Positions 19,250 through 28,450 are shown, numbered from the stretch's first letter. The stretch: DNA of 42,799 nucleotides from a bacterium (GCA_021842405.1 JAKBZR010000020.1:1-42799), one strand, 5' to 3'. The notes: a model not told the origin generated them from the letters alone. Translations and numbers: made by a program.

Positions 19250-20428
19250 TCAGCGATAAGGAACCGTTGCCTCCAAACGTTTCACCGCCTCATTCAATCG
19301 CTCGCCGTTTTGATCTCCTGGTACGGTGAGCGACATTCGCACATAACCTTCTCCATAGTCTCCATATCCGATTCCCGGAATGACCAGCACTCCGGCCCGC
19401 TCCAGCAGACGCTTGGCGAAAGCAATGGAGCTTTCGCCGCTTGGAGTGGGGGTCCAAACATAGAAGGTCGCTTTCGGCGGCTCAACCGGCCATCCCAACG
19501 ACTGCAAGCCTGCAACCAGTATGTTGCGGCGATGTCGGTAAAGCTCGATCGTCTCCGAGTTATCCCCGTGACGAATCGCGTAGGCGGCCGCCCTTGAGAT
19601 GGCTGAAAACTGCTTGCTGTCCACATTCGATTTCAGCTTATTCAAATGTGAGAGCGCCTCCCCGTTGCCGACCGCCATCGCAATGCGCCATCCGGTCATA
19701 TTAAACATTTTTGAGAGCGAGTGGAGCTCAATGGCAACCTCTTTGGCGCCCTCCGTCTGTAAAATGGAGGGCGGGCGATAGCCGTCGTAGGCACACTCGG
19801 AGTAGGCTAAATCGCTGACTATCAATAAATTATAGCGATGTGCGAACTCCACCGCTCGCTGAAAAAACGCTTGGCTGGCCACTGCGCCGGTCGGATTGTT
19901 GGGATAATTGAGCCAGAGAAGTTTCGCCTTATTTGCAACTTCAGGCGGCACTTCGTCCAGTACCGGCAGAAATCCGTTTTCCTTTTTCAATGGCAAGGGA
20001 TATATTTCTCCGCCAGCCAGCCACGTTCCAACCTTATATACGGTATAGGCGGGGTCGGGAACGAGCGAAATGTCTCCCGGGTCAATAAACGTCCAGGCGG
20101 TATGCGCCAACCCCTCTTTGGAGCCAATCAACAGTAGCACTTCCGAATTGGGCTCCAGATCAACCTCAAATCGCTTCCGATACCAGTCCGCTACCGCCTC
20201 CAAAAAAATGGGGTCACCAGCCGGCGATTCGTCATATCGGTGGGTAATCGGGTCATGCGCAGCCCGATTCAGCTCCTCAATAATATCCGGCGGAGTGGGG
20301 CGATCTGGATCCCCAATTCCAAGGTCAATAAGATCCTTCCCCTCTGCGACTGCTTTTCGCTTGGCGGCTGCAATCTCACCAAAAAGATAGGGCGGGATTC
20401 GGTCCAACCGCTTGGCTCTTGATATCAC
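19250..20428 (-). CDS. dapL: LL-diaminopimelate aminotransferase
   Basis: PLP-dependent class I/II aminotransferase of 392 residues. It fits LL-diaminopimelate aminotransferase, which turns tetrahydrodipicolinate directly into LL-diaminopimelate for lysine and peptidoglycan. Landmarks are [50 protein letters not shown] and the PLP lysine Lys240 in [12 protein letters not shown]. The GTG start follows AAGGAGG by 10 bases. As first gene of the long minus-strand run it probably carries the main promoter. Other class I aminotransferases are the alternative, but the Y-D-G-Y-R-P-P-S pattern favours DapL. Confidence 0.88.
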   Translation of the reverse strand: MISRAKRLDRIPPYLFGEIAAAKRKAVAEGKDLIDLGIGDPDRPTPPDIIEELNRAAHDPITHRYDESPAGDPIFLEAVADWYRKRFEVDLEPNSEVLLLIGSKEGLAHTAWTFIDPGDISLVPDPAYTVYKVGTWLAGGEIYPLPLKKENGFLPVLDEVPPEVANKAKLLWLNYPNNPTGAVASQAFFQRAVEFAHRYNLLIVSDLAYSECAYDGYRPPSILQTEGAKEVAIELHSLSKMFNMTGWRIAMAVGNGEALSHLNKLKSNVDSKQFSAISRAAAYAIRHGDNSETIELYRHRRNILVAGLQSLGWPVEPPKATFYVWTPTPSGESSIAFAKRLLERAGVLVIPGIGYGDYGEGYVRMSLTVPGDQNGERLNEAVKRLEATVPYR

Positions 20429-20633
20429 GATATCCTTGCCTCCTTCATTTTAACTGTCCAAATAATTCTGTTCCACCTATTGGCACGAGTTGTGCACTAA
20501 ATTGGTGGGAACTTGATCCACTCGCTGTCCCATAAAGAAAGATCGGCGGATTGGCCACAATGATAATAGCCATCACAATGATCCAAAGAAGTGCCAACCT
20601 TCAAACTGAGCAATGAGCAAAGCATTCATAAAT

Positions 20634-20663
20634 TTGACCGGCACACCCATTCTCGGTTATACT
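20634..20663 (+). promoter_or_regulatory. sigma70 promoter of the LolA-like gene pair
   Basis: TTGACC at 20634-20639 and TATACT at 20658-20663 are separated by 18 bases. Transcription would begin near 20670, about 60 bases before the ATG at 20732. Confidence 0.7.
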
Positions 20664-20731
20664 CCAGAGAACGGGCTGCGGATCCCCGGTAGGAATCAGC
20701 AACATCTATTGATGAAGGAAGTTTACCCACT

Positions 20732-21637
20732 ATGACGGTTACATGGCGCCAAACGACATTGGCTTACCCGCTTCTAGCGGTGCTACTGTTCAGTATGGCT
20801 GGTTGCCATCGGTCAAAACCCGATTTGACAGTGACCGCCGCCCCAGATGCCAAAATATCCTTTAGCGGCTACCAAATGCCGGCTCAAAACTATCCCCCAA
20901 CGAGCGACCCGAGCATCATACTGGATCGCGTTAGCGCTGCCTATCACAAGCTGAACGGCTTTCAATCCCAGTCAAGCGCCAAAATCCAATTGGGTACCGC
21001 ATCGGGCGTTCCCTATTATCAAACGACGGTATTCCGATTTCAGCTCCCAAATCGGGTCTACTTAAAAAGCAATGATCCCCAGCAGGGAGAAATACTGATT
21101 GCGTGCGATGGAAACACCATCGCCTACTATTATGGCGCCCATGACAGCTACATGCGCGAGGTGGCGCCGAAAACGCTGGAGGAAGTTTGCGCAAAGATCA
21201 CCCACGACGCTCCACAGCTTCTCGATCCGATCGTATTTTTGGCTAACGCCAACATTCCCATGGAGATCACGCATCCCATCTTGGCTGGAATCACTCAAGT
21301 TAACGGGCGCAAGGCGCTGATCATCCGAAGCGACATCTCGACATCTTGGTTGCAATCCATTTCAAAAGCGGCCGGCCTGCCAAATAAAGGATACCGGTTG
21401 ATGAAGGCGGTCGTTACGGCTTACGTAGACCAACAGACCTATTGCTTGTTGAGAGTTAAGCACGATCTCGAGTGGGCGCCGGTTTCAGGAACTCATACCG
21501 CACAGGCACGCTCCATCATCCTTAAAGCCGATGAGACTTTCTCCACCGTGGTCGCAAACCCATCATTCCCGCCGGATGCCTTTCGATACGTCCCTAAACC
21601 AGGCACCCATGAACTCATTCAGGAGCCACAGAGTTGA
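20732..21637 (+). CDS. LolA-fold (DUF2092-like) lipoprotein
   Basis: Protein of 301 residues with a lipoprotein signal ending MAGC near residue 25. The body resembles the LolA/LolB-like DUF2092 group: ILDRVSAAYHKLNGFQSQSSAKIQ, then FRFQLPNRVYLKSNDPQQGEILIACDGNTIAYYY, VNGRKALIIRSD and a late AYVDQQTYCLLRVKHD, all typical half-barrel strands. Members bind lipids or other hydrophobic ligands in the periplasm, and this one has no proven role. It is followed without a gap by a second protein of similar plan, so the two probably form a pair. Confidence 0.75.
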   Translation: MTVTWRQTTLAYPLLAVLLFSMAGCHRSKPDLTVTAAPDAKISFSGYQMPAQNYPPTSDPSIILDRVSAAYHKLNGFQSQSSAKIQLGTASGVPYYQTTVFRFQLPNRVYLKSNDPQQGEILIACDGNTIAYYYGAHDSYMREVAPKTLEEVCAKITHDAPQLLDPIVFLANANIPMEITHPILAGITQVNGRKALIIRSDISTSWLQSISKAAGLPNKGYRLMKAVVTAYVDQQTYCLLRVKHDLEWAPVSGTHTAQARSIILKADETFSTVVANPSFPPDAFRYVPKPGTHELIQEPQS

Positions 21638-22425
21638 ATGAACAATTAAAACGAATCGGACTTGGCACTGCTGCTATTTTCATTTTGCTGCAGCCATTGA
21701 TAGCCAGTGGGCAGACTGCACCCGATATCGTGAACCAGATGCTAGCCACCTATCGAAGCATGCAATCTCTTCAAGTGGTCAGCAATGCCGAAACATACAC
21801 CGTGACTGGAAACAAGACGACGATCATTGCAAATTCATCACGGCTAATCTGGCAACCTCCCAATCATCTCCTGTTGGTCATGCAAAACCCGATACTCGGC
21901 TCGACGACCGTCGCTTGTGACGGCAGCCAGGTTATCGTGTATCATGGCCTGCACAGCCTCTATAGGCGTTATTCCCCCGCCCCGGGCACACCGCAAGACC
22001 TTTATCGGTTGCTTACCAGAACAGCTCAAGTGATAGAGCCCACTCCCGACAGTTTACTCTTTGCGCTGGAGGGATCTTTACCGCCCACGATCGGTTCCTT
22101 AACGCTGATTGGTAGTGATAATTTGAATGGACATGAGTGCTACATTATAAAAAGCTCGATGAAAATAGTCCAGCAAAAAGCGGGTGCCGTATTAAAAATG
22201 TGGATTGACAAGCAGACTCATCTGTTGATGAAAATATCGCTTCAACTACCGCCTATCCCCGTAAAAATATTCATACCGCAAAAGAATCATCATTTTATAA
22301 CCCAAACGGTCAGCCAGCGCTTGATCATACGTGAGTGGGTCGTAAGCACTCAGTTCAATCAACCGATTCCCTCAAAGATGTTCGATCTTAAGTTACCAAA
22401 AGATGCGATTTTACAGACCTATTGA
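21634..22425 (+). CDS. LolA-fold periplasmic protein, paralogue of the preceding gene
   Basis: Protein of 263 residues with a cleavable signal peptide (AAIFILLQPLIASGQTA), not a lipobox. The strand order parallels the upstream protein: VNQMLATYRSMQSLQVVSNAETYT, WQPPNHLLLVMQNPILGSTTVACDGSQVIVYH, LNGHECYIIKS and MWIDKQTHLLMKIS. The TTG start overlaps the upstream stop as TTGA, with AGGAG about 9 bases before it. The two genes could have arisen by tandem duplication, one remaining a lipoprotein and the other soluble. The 3' end overlaps the convergent glycosyltransferase gene by 7 bases. Confidence 0.75.
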   Translation: MNEQLKRIGLGTAAIFILLQPLIASGQTAPDIVNQMLATYRSMQSLQVVSNAETYTVTGNKTTIIANSSRLIWQPPNHLLLVMQNPILGSTTVACDGSQVIVYHGLHSLYRRYSPAPGTPQDLYRLLTRTAQVIEPTPDSLLFALEGSLPPTIGSLTLIGSDNLNGHECYIIKSSMKIVQQKAGAVLKMWIDKQTHLLMKISLQLPPIPVKIFIPQKNHHFITQTVSQRLIIREWVVSTQFNQPIPSKMFDLKLPKDAILQTY

Positions 22426-24350
22426 TGAGGCAAGACGGCTGTATTTTTTGGATTGGTTCGGTACAGGTTTACCAAAGAGTAGAGCACAATTCCATCATGG
22501 GAAGCCAACGGCCTACCGTACTGCTTGGCTAACCGAAGCAAGTAAGGATATTCATTGGTGCGGCCATCGCGCGCCAATCCAGATCGAATATCAGGGATTT
22601 TAAGATCATCCCAGTTGAATATCAATGCATTGATACGATACTTCTTCACCTCAGCAACAAAGTGGTCCCAATTGTTATACCGAATGGCTTGCTGCCAAAG
22701 CGCGTTTGAGATAAAACACGGATAGTGAGAGTAATAGGGCGCGCCTCCCCCATCCAGCAGAATATAACTCCCCTTCGGAAGGATGCGATTTGCCGCTTCG
22801 TACACGGAATAGACCGGTATCTTTCTTTCCAAATAATGGTTCCGCGATGCCTCTCCCATGTCCAACCTCAAAGCATAGGAAATCGCATTCGGCCTAGGCA
22901 GCTTTGGAATTAATATAATGACGACAATTAGACTCATTAATGCGGAGGAGTGGGGCCATTTTTCAATATATCTTAGCGCAACCAACATTATCCCAACGAG
23001 CACCAGCGGTAAAAGTGAGAAAATATATCGCTCATAGAGTCCGCTGCCATACATCTGTAAGATCAGAAATGTGGAAGCGATGAGACATACACCTTTCAGC
23101 TCAGTCGAGCGCTGCTTGATAAAGATAAACCCACACAGCACAAGCGCAGCCACAATTCCAAGCCAATAGAGCATCTCTCTGGCTTTTAAGCTCCAGTCTG
23201 CGGTTATATGACCATTGCCCCATATCCAATAGCGATCATCGGTTTGAAAAATGGCGCTGGCGGCCGCCGTCATATCTCGGCCGCCGAAAAACCGATACAA
23301 AAACGGATAAAAGGGATTCCCTACCAGCACCAATGCCCGTAAAAACCATGGGGCAACAATTAACAGCGCAATGGAACCGGCTAACAGGGTTGTTTTTAGC
23401 GGTTTTTGAGTTTTGGCATCTCCCTTCAATACCAGTAATCGCCAGAAAACGGCCAAGCATAATCCAATGATTACGAATAAACCAGTCAGCTTGCTGGTCG
23501 TGGTGAATCCGGCGAATATCGCCGCCAAAATTAACCAGGCGTTGCTTTCCGGCTGATTCGGGTCTTCCGCCCAGCGGAGATAGGCGTACAAAGTCAACAT
23601 AAAATAGCCAACGACCGCCATATCAATGAAGGCCATTTCCATCAGGCCCAAAAAATAGCCGATGATACTGATGCTCGCCGCCAGCCATCCGGCCCGTTCA
23701 TTGCCCAGACGGCGGGCCAGTAATACCGTTGCCCCGATCGTGATCAAGCCGAATGTGAAGTGAAACAGCTTTGTGACGGTATCGCTCCAGAGCGCCAGCG
23801 AGATGAGGTAGATCATTTCCAGCCCCATCGGTGAGTTGGTATGCACATAGCTGCGCAAATAGACCAGCGCTCCGGCCTGCAACCAACGCTTTGGAGCGGT
23901 CAAATGGTAGGTGATGCCGTCGTTGTCGGTGGGCGGCATGATTGTCTTGGTTAAGCACTCCGCCAGCGCCACGAACAAAATCACCAGTAGGATCTTTATC
24001 CACAACGGCTGCCGCTTGAACCACTGACCTATTGCAACGATTACTCGTGGCGCAGCCCGAAAAATGACCAGCCACTCTCTCCAGACGAGGATGGCTATCA
24101 ATATCAATCCGGCAGCTATCCATTTCGGTGTTAGCAGATGTATACAGCCGAGCGCGAAAGGCAGGTACTGCAACGCACCGAGTCCTACCGATACGCTTAT
24201 CATCGCCTTTTCCGCTTGACCGGGATTGATTTTCCGGAATAATGGCCGAAGGAGGTACAAACCAAGCGCCGTTGCGAGTAAAACGATCGCGATAGCAAAC
24301 GGCGGATCAGTTAGCAGAGGTCTTTGAGCAATTGGGACGTGATAATCCAT
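22419..24350 (-). CDS. polytopic GT-C-fold glycosyltransferase (ArnT/PMT-like)
   Basis: Integral membrane protein of 643 residues with about a dozen hydrophobic helices in the first 480 residues and a soluble C-terminal domain (about 490-643). The first large loop has TDNDGITYHLTAPKRWL, followed by HTNSPMGLEMIYLISLAL, the pattern of GT-C glycosyltransferases that use lipid-linked sugars. An acidic pair near D153-D155 in that loop would be the catalytic region by analogy. The donor and acceptor are unknown. It is convergent with the LolA-fold gene and sits between it and the translin-like gene. Confidence 0.78.
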   Translation of the reverse strand: MDYHVPIAQRPLLTDPPFAIAIVLLATALGLYLLRPLFRKINPGQAEKAMISVSVGLGALQYLPFALGCIHLLTPKWIAAGLILIAILVWREWLVIFRAAPRVIVAIGQWFKRQPLWIKILLVILFVALAECLTKTIMPPTDNDGITYHLTAPKRWLQAGALVYLRSYVHTNSPMGLEMIYLISLALWSDTVTKLFHFTFGLITIGATVLLARRLGNERAGWLAASISIIGYFLGLMEMAFIDMAVVGYFMLTLYAYLRWAEDPNQPESNAWLILAAIFAGFTTTSKLTGLFVIIGLCLAVFWRLLVLKGDAKTQKPLKTTLLAGSIALLIVAPWFLRALVLVGNPFYPFLYRFFGGRDMTAAASAIFQTDDRYWIWGNGHITADWSLKAREMLYWLGIVAALVLCGFIFIKQRSTELKGVCLIASTFLILQMYGSGLYERYIFSLLPLVLVGIMLVALRYIEKWPHSSALMSLIVVIILIPKLPRPNAISYALRLDMGEASRNHYLERKIPVYSVYEAANRILPKGSYILLDGGGAPYYSHYPCFISNALWQQAIRYNNWDHFVAEVKKYRINALIFNWDDLKIPDIRSGLARDGRTNEYPYLLRLAKQYGRPLASHDGIVLYSLVNLYRTNPKNTAVLPHQ

Positions 24351-24449
24351 GAGCGAATTGATGTTATTGGTTCAGATTTTTTGATTTCGCTGTCCAGGTG
24401 GCCTTAATCAATTATGGCCGTTTGCCATTGATAAGATTATATTGCTTTT

Positions 24450-25085
24450 CTACGTCTCGCCCGAATGACGCTCATTGAAGAGCGCGATCGCTCTCTGCGT
24501 TCTTTGCTGGGTGAGGGTCAGGATAAAATCGGATCTCGTTCTCTCCAGCACTCCGCGCAATGCATCGGTGGTCCGCCGCAAGCCACCGGTTATCGCATCC
24601 GGATAGTCAAAAATAAGCATGGCACCGTAGACTTCATCCATCCAGTCCAACACCCGGCCGGCATCCTCCAGCCGGTCATTCCTTAGCTCGTCCAGCACGA
24701 AGCGTCGGCATTCCGAAGCGGCCTCCGCAAGTCCATTTAAATAGGCGGGTATTGAAACCCCAATTTGGCTGGATAGCGGAGCCGGGCCACCCTGAATCAC
24801 AGCCAAAACCACCACTGCCTCCACGTACTCTTTTCGTGCGTCATGGAGTGGACCGGCGTTCGCCATTGAAATATGCTCTTGCTCACGCAAGTCCAATTGA
24901 TCTTTAACCGATTTTGCCTGATCGAGTAGCTCTTGAGCCAGGCTGAATTCACGGCGATGCGACGCACGAATACATCGGGATGAGAGCTGTATTAACGTTC
25001 GGCAAAGGGGTAAGACCGTTTCTCTGACCCGATGTGCCTCGGCGAGCCAATCTAATTCCTCCTTGAGCCGGATGCGATCATTCAA
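24450..25085 (-). CDS. translin-family protein (possible nucleic-acid-binding or RNase)
   Basis: All-helical protein of 211 residues matching translin/TRAX, a family best known from eukaryotes and archaea that binds single-stranded DNA or RNA and, as C3PO, cleaves RNA. The hallmark regions are visible: CIRASHRREFSLAQELLDQA, HDARKEYVEAVVVLAVIQGG, IPAYLNGLAEAASECRRFVLDELR and DEVYGAMLIFDYPDAITGGLRR. An E86-x2-E89 pair and D147-x3-E151 match the spacing I recall for the TRAX catalytic residues. A TTG at 25085 is the likely start because the extra residues up to a TTG at 25157 look unlike the family, but the longer version cannot be excluded. Likely a standalone gene. Confidence 0.82.
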   Translation of the reverse strand: MNDRIRLKEELDWLAEAHRVRETVLPLCRTLIQLSSRCIRASHRREFSLAQELLDQAKSVKDQLDLREQEHISMANAGPLHDARKEYVEAVVVLAVIQGGPAPLSSQIGVSIPAYLNGLAEAASECRRFVLDELRNDRLEDAGRVLDWMDEVYGAMLIFDYPDAITGGLRRTTDALRGVLERTRSDFILTLTQQRTQRAIALFNERHSGET

Positions 25086-25187
25086 TTTAAGGCAATTCCT
25101 CTTACTGAGGTGGAAAGCAAGATGCGGAGACTTTCCGATTTTCAAAGCGAAAATCAATCCAGATGAATCGGAAAAATCCTTGCTTTG

Positions 25188-25215
25188 ATTTTACCGGGTA
25201 ATCGAGGATTTTCAG
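25188..25215 (-). promoter_or_regulatory. possible promoter of the translin-family gene
   Basis: On the minus strand CTGAAA and TAAAAT are spaced by 16 bases, upstream of the gene. A transcript from here would start near 25181. The -35 match is moderate. Confidence 0.35.
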
Positions 25216-25236
25216 TGATGATTGGAAATGTGTAAC

Positions 25237-25471
25237 AGTTCAGGTTTGCGGGAATGGTTTTCGTTCGACCCCACCCCAGCCCTCCCCGCAAGCGGGGAGG
25301 GAGTTTAGCGGCGGTGCTTTTATCTTGCCCCCCCCAGTCCCTCTTAATCCCCTCCCCCGTTTACGGGGGAGGGTTAGGGTGGGGGTGCATCCAATATGGT
25401 CGTAAATGATTCCCGCAGAACTGAACTGTAACTCCCGCAGAACTGAACTGTAACTCCCGCAAAACTGAACT
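25237..25471 (-). repeat. MITE-like element copy B with two extra tandem end units
   Basis: The element proper (25237-25427, 191 bp) starts AGTTCAGGTTTGCGGGAATG and ends CCCGCAGAACTGAACT. It is followed by two tandem 22-bp units (25428-25449 and 25450-25471) of the form GTAACTCCCGCARAACTGAACT that repeat its terminal sequence. The last base of the second unit is the first plus-strand base of the stop codon of the UroD-family gene that ends at 25471. A G-rich tract at 25365-25385 (GGGGG, GGG, GGG, GGGGG) fits the G-quadruplex pattern. Confidence 0.9.
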
Positions 25472-26550
25472 CATTCGGAAATGTTGTTGTAGCGGCCGTA
25501 GGTCCGGGCCATCTCCAACACTTTAGTGTAGGTATCGTAACTGGTTCCAGGCGGAACGGAATGGTCGCTATGGTACACGTAGCCGCCGCCGCGCTTGGCG
25601 AATTCGATCTTTTCCTTCAGCTCTTTCTCCAAACCGGGAAGATCGTTGGCTTGCAGCAGGCGCGCATCCACGTTGCCCATAAAGGAGAGCCACTCGCCGT
25701 AATCTCGTTTGGCCTGAAAGATGTCCATCCCAGCCTTTACCTCGAGCGGCTGGAGACAGTCAACGCCCGATTCAATTAATAATGGGATGATCTTGGTGTT
25801 GTCACCGCAACCATGGTAGATTGTTTTCCCCCCGATACGTTTTGCTAGACCGCATAGTCGCTTGTGATAGGGCATCACCAGCTCACGATACATCGCCGGT
25901 GAAAAGAAGCAGCCGCCGCGGTAGGAGATATCGCCCCAAAGCCAGACCCCATCCAGCTCGATACCGGCTCCCAACAGCGTCTCGAAGCCGCGCTCAATGA
26001 GCGAGGTTATCGTCTCATAAAGGTCGTGCAGCCACTCCGGATCGTCCAGCATCACTTCAAGTTGAAGCTCCGGCCCGACAATGCGCCAACCGGCTTCGAA
26101 GACCTCCAACACCGAGAAAGTTATGTAGCGATCTTCTCGCCGCCAACGACCCACCGCCGCCCGAATACCGTCCACATCCAGACGGCTGTCCTTCCATTCC
26201 ATCCGCTGCTTGGTCTCCCCATGCCACTTTTCTCGGCTCTTGCAGGCAAAATCCAAAAGCTCCGGGGTAGACTGCTTTTTCTTCCACTCTCGATTGAGCA
26301 TCCCAAACTCATCCCTAAAAATGCGATACTCTTCGGTGTCCTCCACGTTTTCACGGGGCAACATGGGGCTGATATCCATCCCGACTTTACGGATATCCAG
26401 ATCAAAATAGTCCTCTGGATCGGAATTCGCTGGCATTGAACCCGTTTTTTGCCATTCAGCCAACGGTTCCCACCAGAAGTGATCCATAATGCCGATGTGA
26501 TCCGCCTCTTGATGGTTAAATAGGGCGGTAATGCGTTCACGGGGGGTCAT
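25471..26550 (-). CDS. UroD/MtaA-superfamily corrinoid methyltransferase-like protein
   Basis: Protein of 359 residues with the UroD-type TIM barrel, in a cluster of corrinoid methyl-transfer genes. It starts MTPRERITALFNHQEADHIG, the conserved N-terminus of this group. A partial zinc motif remains: His246-x-Cys248 (YHGCGD), but the third ligand Cys of MtaA is absent. Instead it has HSDHSVPPGTSYDTY near 327, a signature shared with the UroD-like protein encoded at 33749-34870 (there HVDHRVPPDVTYENY). The ATG at 26550 is supported by AAGGAG 10 bases upstream. It is the last gene of the operon, directly followed by a dispersed repeat whose edge supplies part of the TGA. Heme biosynthesis is unlikely given the cluster. 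Confidence 0.85.
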   Translation of the reverse strand: MTPRERITALFNHQEADHIGIMDHFWWEPLAEWQKTGSMPANSDPEDYFDLDIRKVGMDISPMLPRENVEDTEEYRIFRDEFGMLNREWKKKQSTPELLDFACKSREKWHGETKQRMEWKDSRLDVDGIRAAVGRWRREDRYITFSVLEVFEAGWRIVGPELQLEVMLDDPEWLHDLYETITSLIERGFETLLGAGIELDGVWLWGDISYRGGCFFSPAMYRELVMPYHKRLCGLAKRIGGKTIYHGCGDNTKIIPLLIESGVDCLQPLEVKAGMDIFQAKRDYGEWLSFMGNVDARLLQANDLPGLEKELKEKIEFAKRGGGYVYHSDHSVPPGTSYDTYTKVLEMARTYGRYNNISE

Positions 26551-26584
26551 TAATCGGCTTCTCCTTCGGCCATCGCTGAAGATC

Positions 26585-28450
26585 TCAATCGCTGGGAAAC
26601 TCCATCGCATCAATAAAAGCGTCTTGAAAATCTTGGCGGCGGGCAAACTCCACGAAATCCGCCATTTCACTGATGCGATCGGCGCGCTCCATCACATCCC
26701 GGGAAAGCAGAGCATGGCGTGCTCCTTCTCCCGCTGCATTTCCTATAAATTCAACTCGATCCAACGGCGCTTTTGGAATGAGACCGATCCGCATCGCGCT
26801 CCTGGAATTGATGTGGCTGCCGAAGGCTCCGGCCAACATGATCCGCTCCAGATCATTCTCTTCGATGCCTCGCTCCTTAAGCAGAATCTTGCGGCCCGCT
26901 GCAATCGCGCCAACTGCCAACTGCACCTCCCGCACGTCTTGCTGTGTTATCAGTAGTGGCCGACCATTGTGAGTCTGTTTTGAGGATGCCAAAATGATTG
27001 AGTTGCCCCGGTCCCCCTCCACAATACGGCGTTTTAAGCAGTCCAGTGTATTTGGCGGTAGCTCATCCACCGAGGGAATATGGCCGGACGCATCAATCAA
27101 TCCGGCATCCAGCAACGTCGCGATGGCATCCACCAAGCCTGAACCGCAGATGCCTCTTATTACGCTGTCACCAACAACCCCCAAGCAAATATCACGATCC
27201 AGTACAACTGAATAGACGGCACCCCGTGCGGCGCGCATGCCTTGAGAAATTCGTGCTCCTTCAAATGCGGGTCCGGCCGCATTGCTACCGCAGATGATCC
27301 GATCACGGTTGCCCACCATCGTTTCGCCGTTGGTTCCGATATCCACCGCTAGCGAAAGCTCCTGCCTTCGATCCATATTAGTGGCCAGCATAACCGCGAC
27401 TGAATCTGCGCCAACGAAGCCGGCCACGCACGACAAAAACGTAGCTTGGCAGGTCGGTTGCAGCTCGATACCGAAAGTGCCCGGTGAAAACTGAACTGAG
27501 CTCCCCGCCACCGGTAAATAGGGAGCCATTCCCAATACTCGCGGCGCCCAGCCGAAGAACAGATGGCTCATCGCGGTGTTGCCGACCACGGTCAGCCGGT
27601 AGATTCGATGGGTATCCACGCCGGCCTCACGAGCCGTTTCCCAGATCAAGTGGTTGATGGTATCGCGGATGGCCGCCTTCAGTTCTCGAAGGCCGGTGGT
27701 CTGAGTTAAGGCAAATGTCAAGCGGCTGATTACATCCCCACCCCAGCGCCGCTGTGAATTGGCGCCCGCGGTTGCACCCACCACTTCCCCGTTTTTAAGA
27801 TTCACCAGATAGCAGGCGACGGTAGTGGTGCCGATATCAACCGCGACGCCGTACATCTGGTCGGTGGTGTCATCCGCCTCCGCACCCATTAGCCAGCCAT
27901 CAATGGAGACGATCGTCATCACCGAGCATTCGCGTTCCAACAGATCGGCAAACTGGCTAAGAAAGGACTGCTTTACCGGCCGCTTTCGCCAGGCGGCTGG
28001 AAGATGACCGCGGACGTAGCTCCAATGGCTGCGCATGTTGAGTCGTTCAGCCACTGTGGTGGTCAACCGACAAACCGGCACCGCCCTTTTTTCGATCCCG
28101 CATTTTATCGTGAAGCCGGATGGTAATGGCAGCGCGGCCGCTTTATCCGCATGGTCAACATCCTCCTCTTCGGGCAGGCTCACCCACACATCTTCGGTCA
28201 CTTTGTGACGGCAGGCAAGACGAATTCCCTGGTGAATTTCGGCTTCCGTCAGGATTTCCTGCTCCTCCGGCAGTGGTTCCGGAACTGCATTCAAGAACCG
28301 GATGCGGCATTTACCGCAGGTACCCTGTCCGCCGCACTCAGCCATAAAAAAGTAGTCGAACGGCTCCGCCGCCTTTAACAGGGTCTCCCCTACTCCGACA
28401 TGCACTGTCGTGCACTCCGGGAAAAAGGTAACTGTTTTTCTTTCAGACAT
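26585..28450 (-). CDS. RACo-like reductive activator of corrinoid proteins
   Basis: Protein of 621 residues of the ASKHA/RACo (DUF4445) family, which uses ATP to restore inactive Co(II) corrinoid to Co(I). The N-terminal [2Fe-2S] ferredoxin domain has all four ligands, Cys39, Cys45, Cys48 and Cys80 (CGGQGTCGKC and ACRH). A linker of about 100 residues follows, then the actin-like ATPase with AVDIGTTTVACYLVNL near 217 and AVDIGTNGETMVGN and MLAGAFGSHIN near the end. It lies between the corrinoid gene and the terminal UroD-like gene of the operon, the position expected for a maintenance factor of the methyltransferase. Electrons would come from a ferredoxin. Confidence 0.92.
   Translation of the reverse strand: MSERKTVTFFPECTTVHVGVGETLLKAAEPFDYFFMAECGGQGTCGKCRIRFLNAVPEPLPEEQEILTEAEIHQGIRLACRHKVTEDVWVSLPEEEDVDHADKAAALPLPSGFTIKCGIEKRAVPVCRLTTTVAERLNMRSHWSYVRGHLPAAWRKRPVKQSFLSQFADLLERECSVMTIVSIDGWLMGAEADDTTDQMYGVAVDIGTTTVACYLVNLKNGEVVGATAGANSQRRWGGDVISRLTFALTQTTGLRELKAAIRDTINHLIWETAREAGVDTHRIYRLTVVGNTAMSHLFFGWAPRVLGMAPYLPVAGSSVQFSPGTFGIELQPTCQATFLSCVAGFVGADSVAVMLATNMDRRQELSLAVDIGTNGETMVGNRDRIICGSNAAGPAFEGARISQGMRAARGAVYSVVLDRDICLGVVGDSVIRGICGSGLVDAIATLLDAGLIDASGHIPSVDELPPNTLDCLKRRIVEGDRGNSIILASSKQTHNGRPLLITQQDVREVQLAVGAIAAGRKILLKERGIEENDLERIMLAGAFGSHINSRSAMRIGLIPKAPLDRVEFIGNAAGEGARHALLSRDVMERADRISEMADFVEFARRQDFQDAFIDAMEFPSD

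Noticed and set aside
25232-25432. GTAAC on both sides of copy B as a 5-bp target-site duplication
   Set aside because: GTAAC or GTAAG also borders the same end of copies A and C, and GTAAC is part of the tandem unit, so it belongs to the element rather than to the target.
25428-25471. Short tandem units as a CRISPR array
   Set aside because: Only two 22-bp units without spacers, both copies of the dispersed element's end. No cas gene is present.
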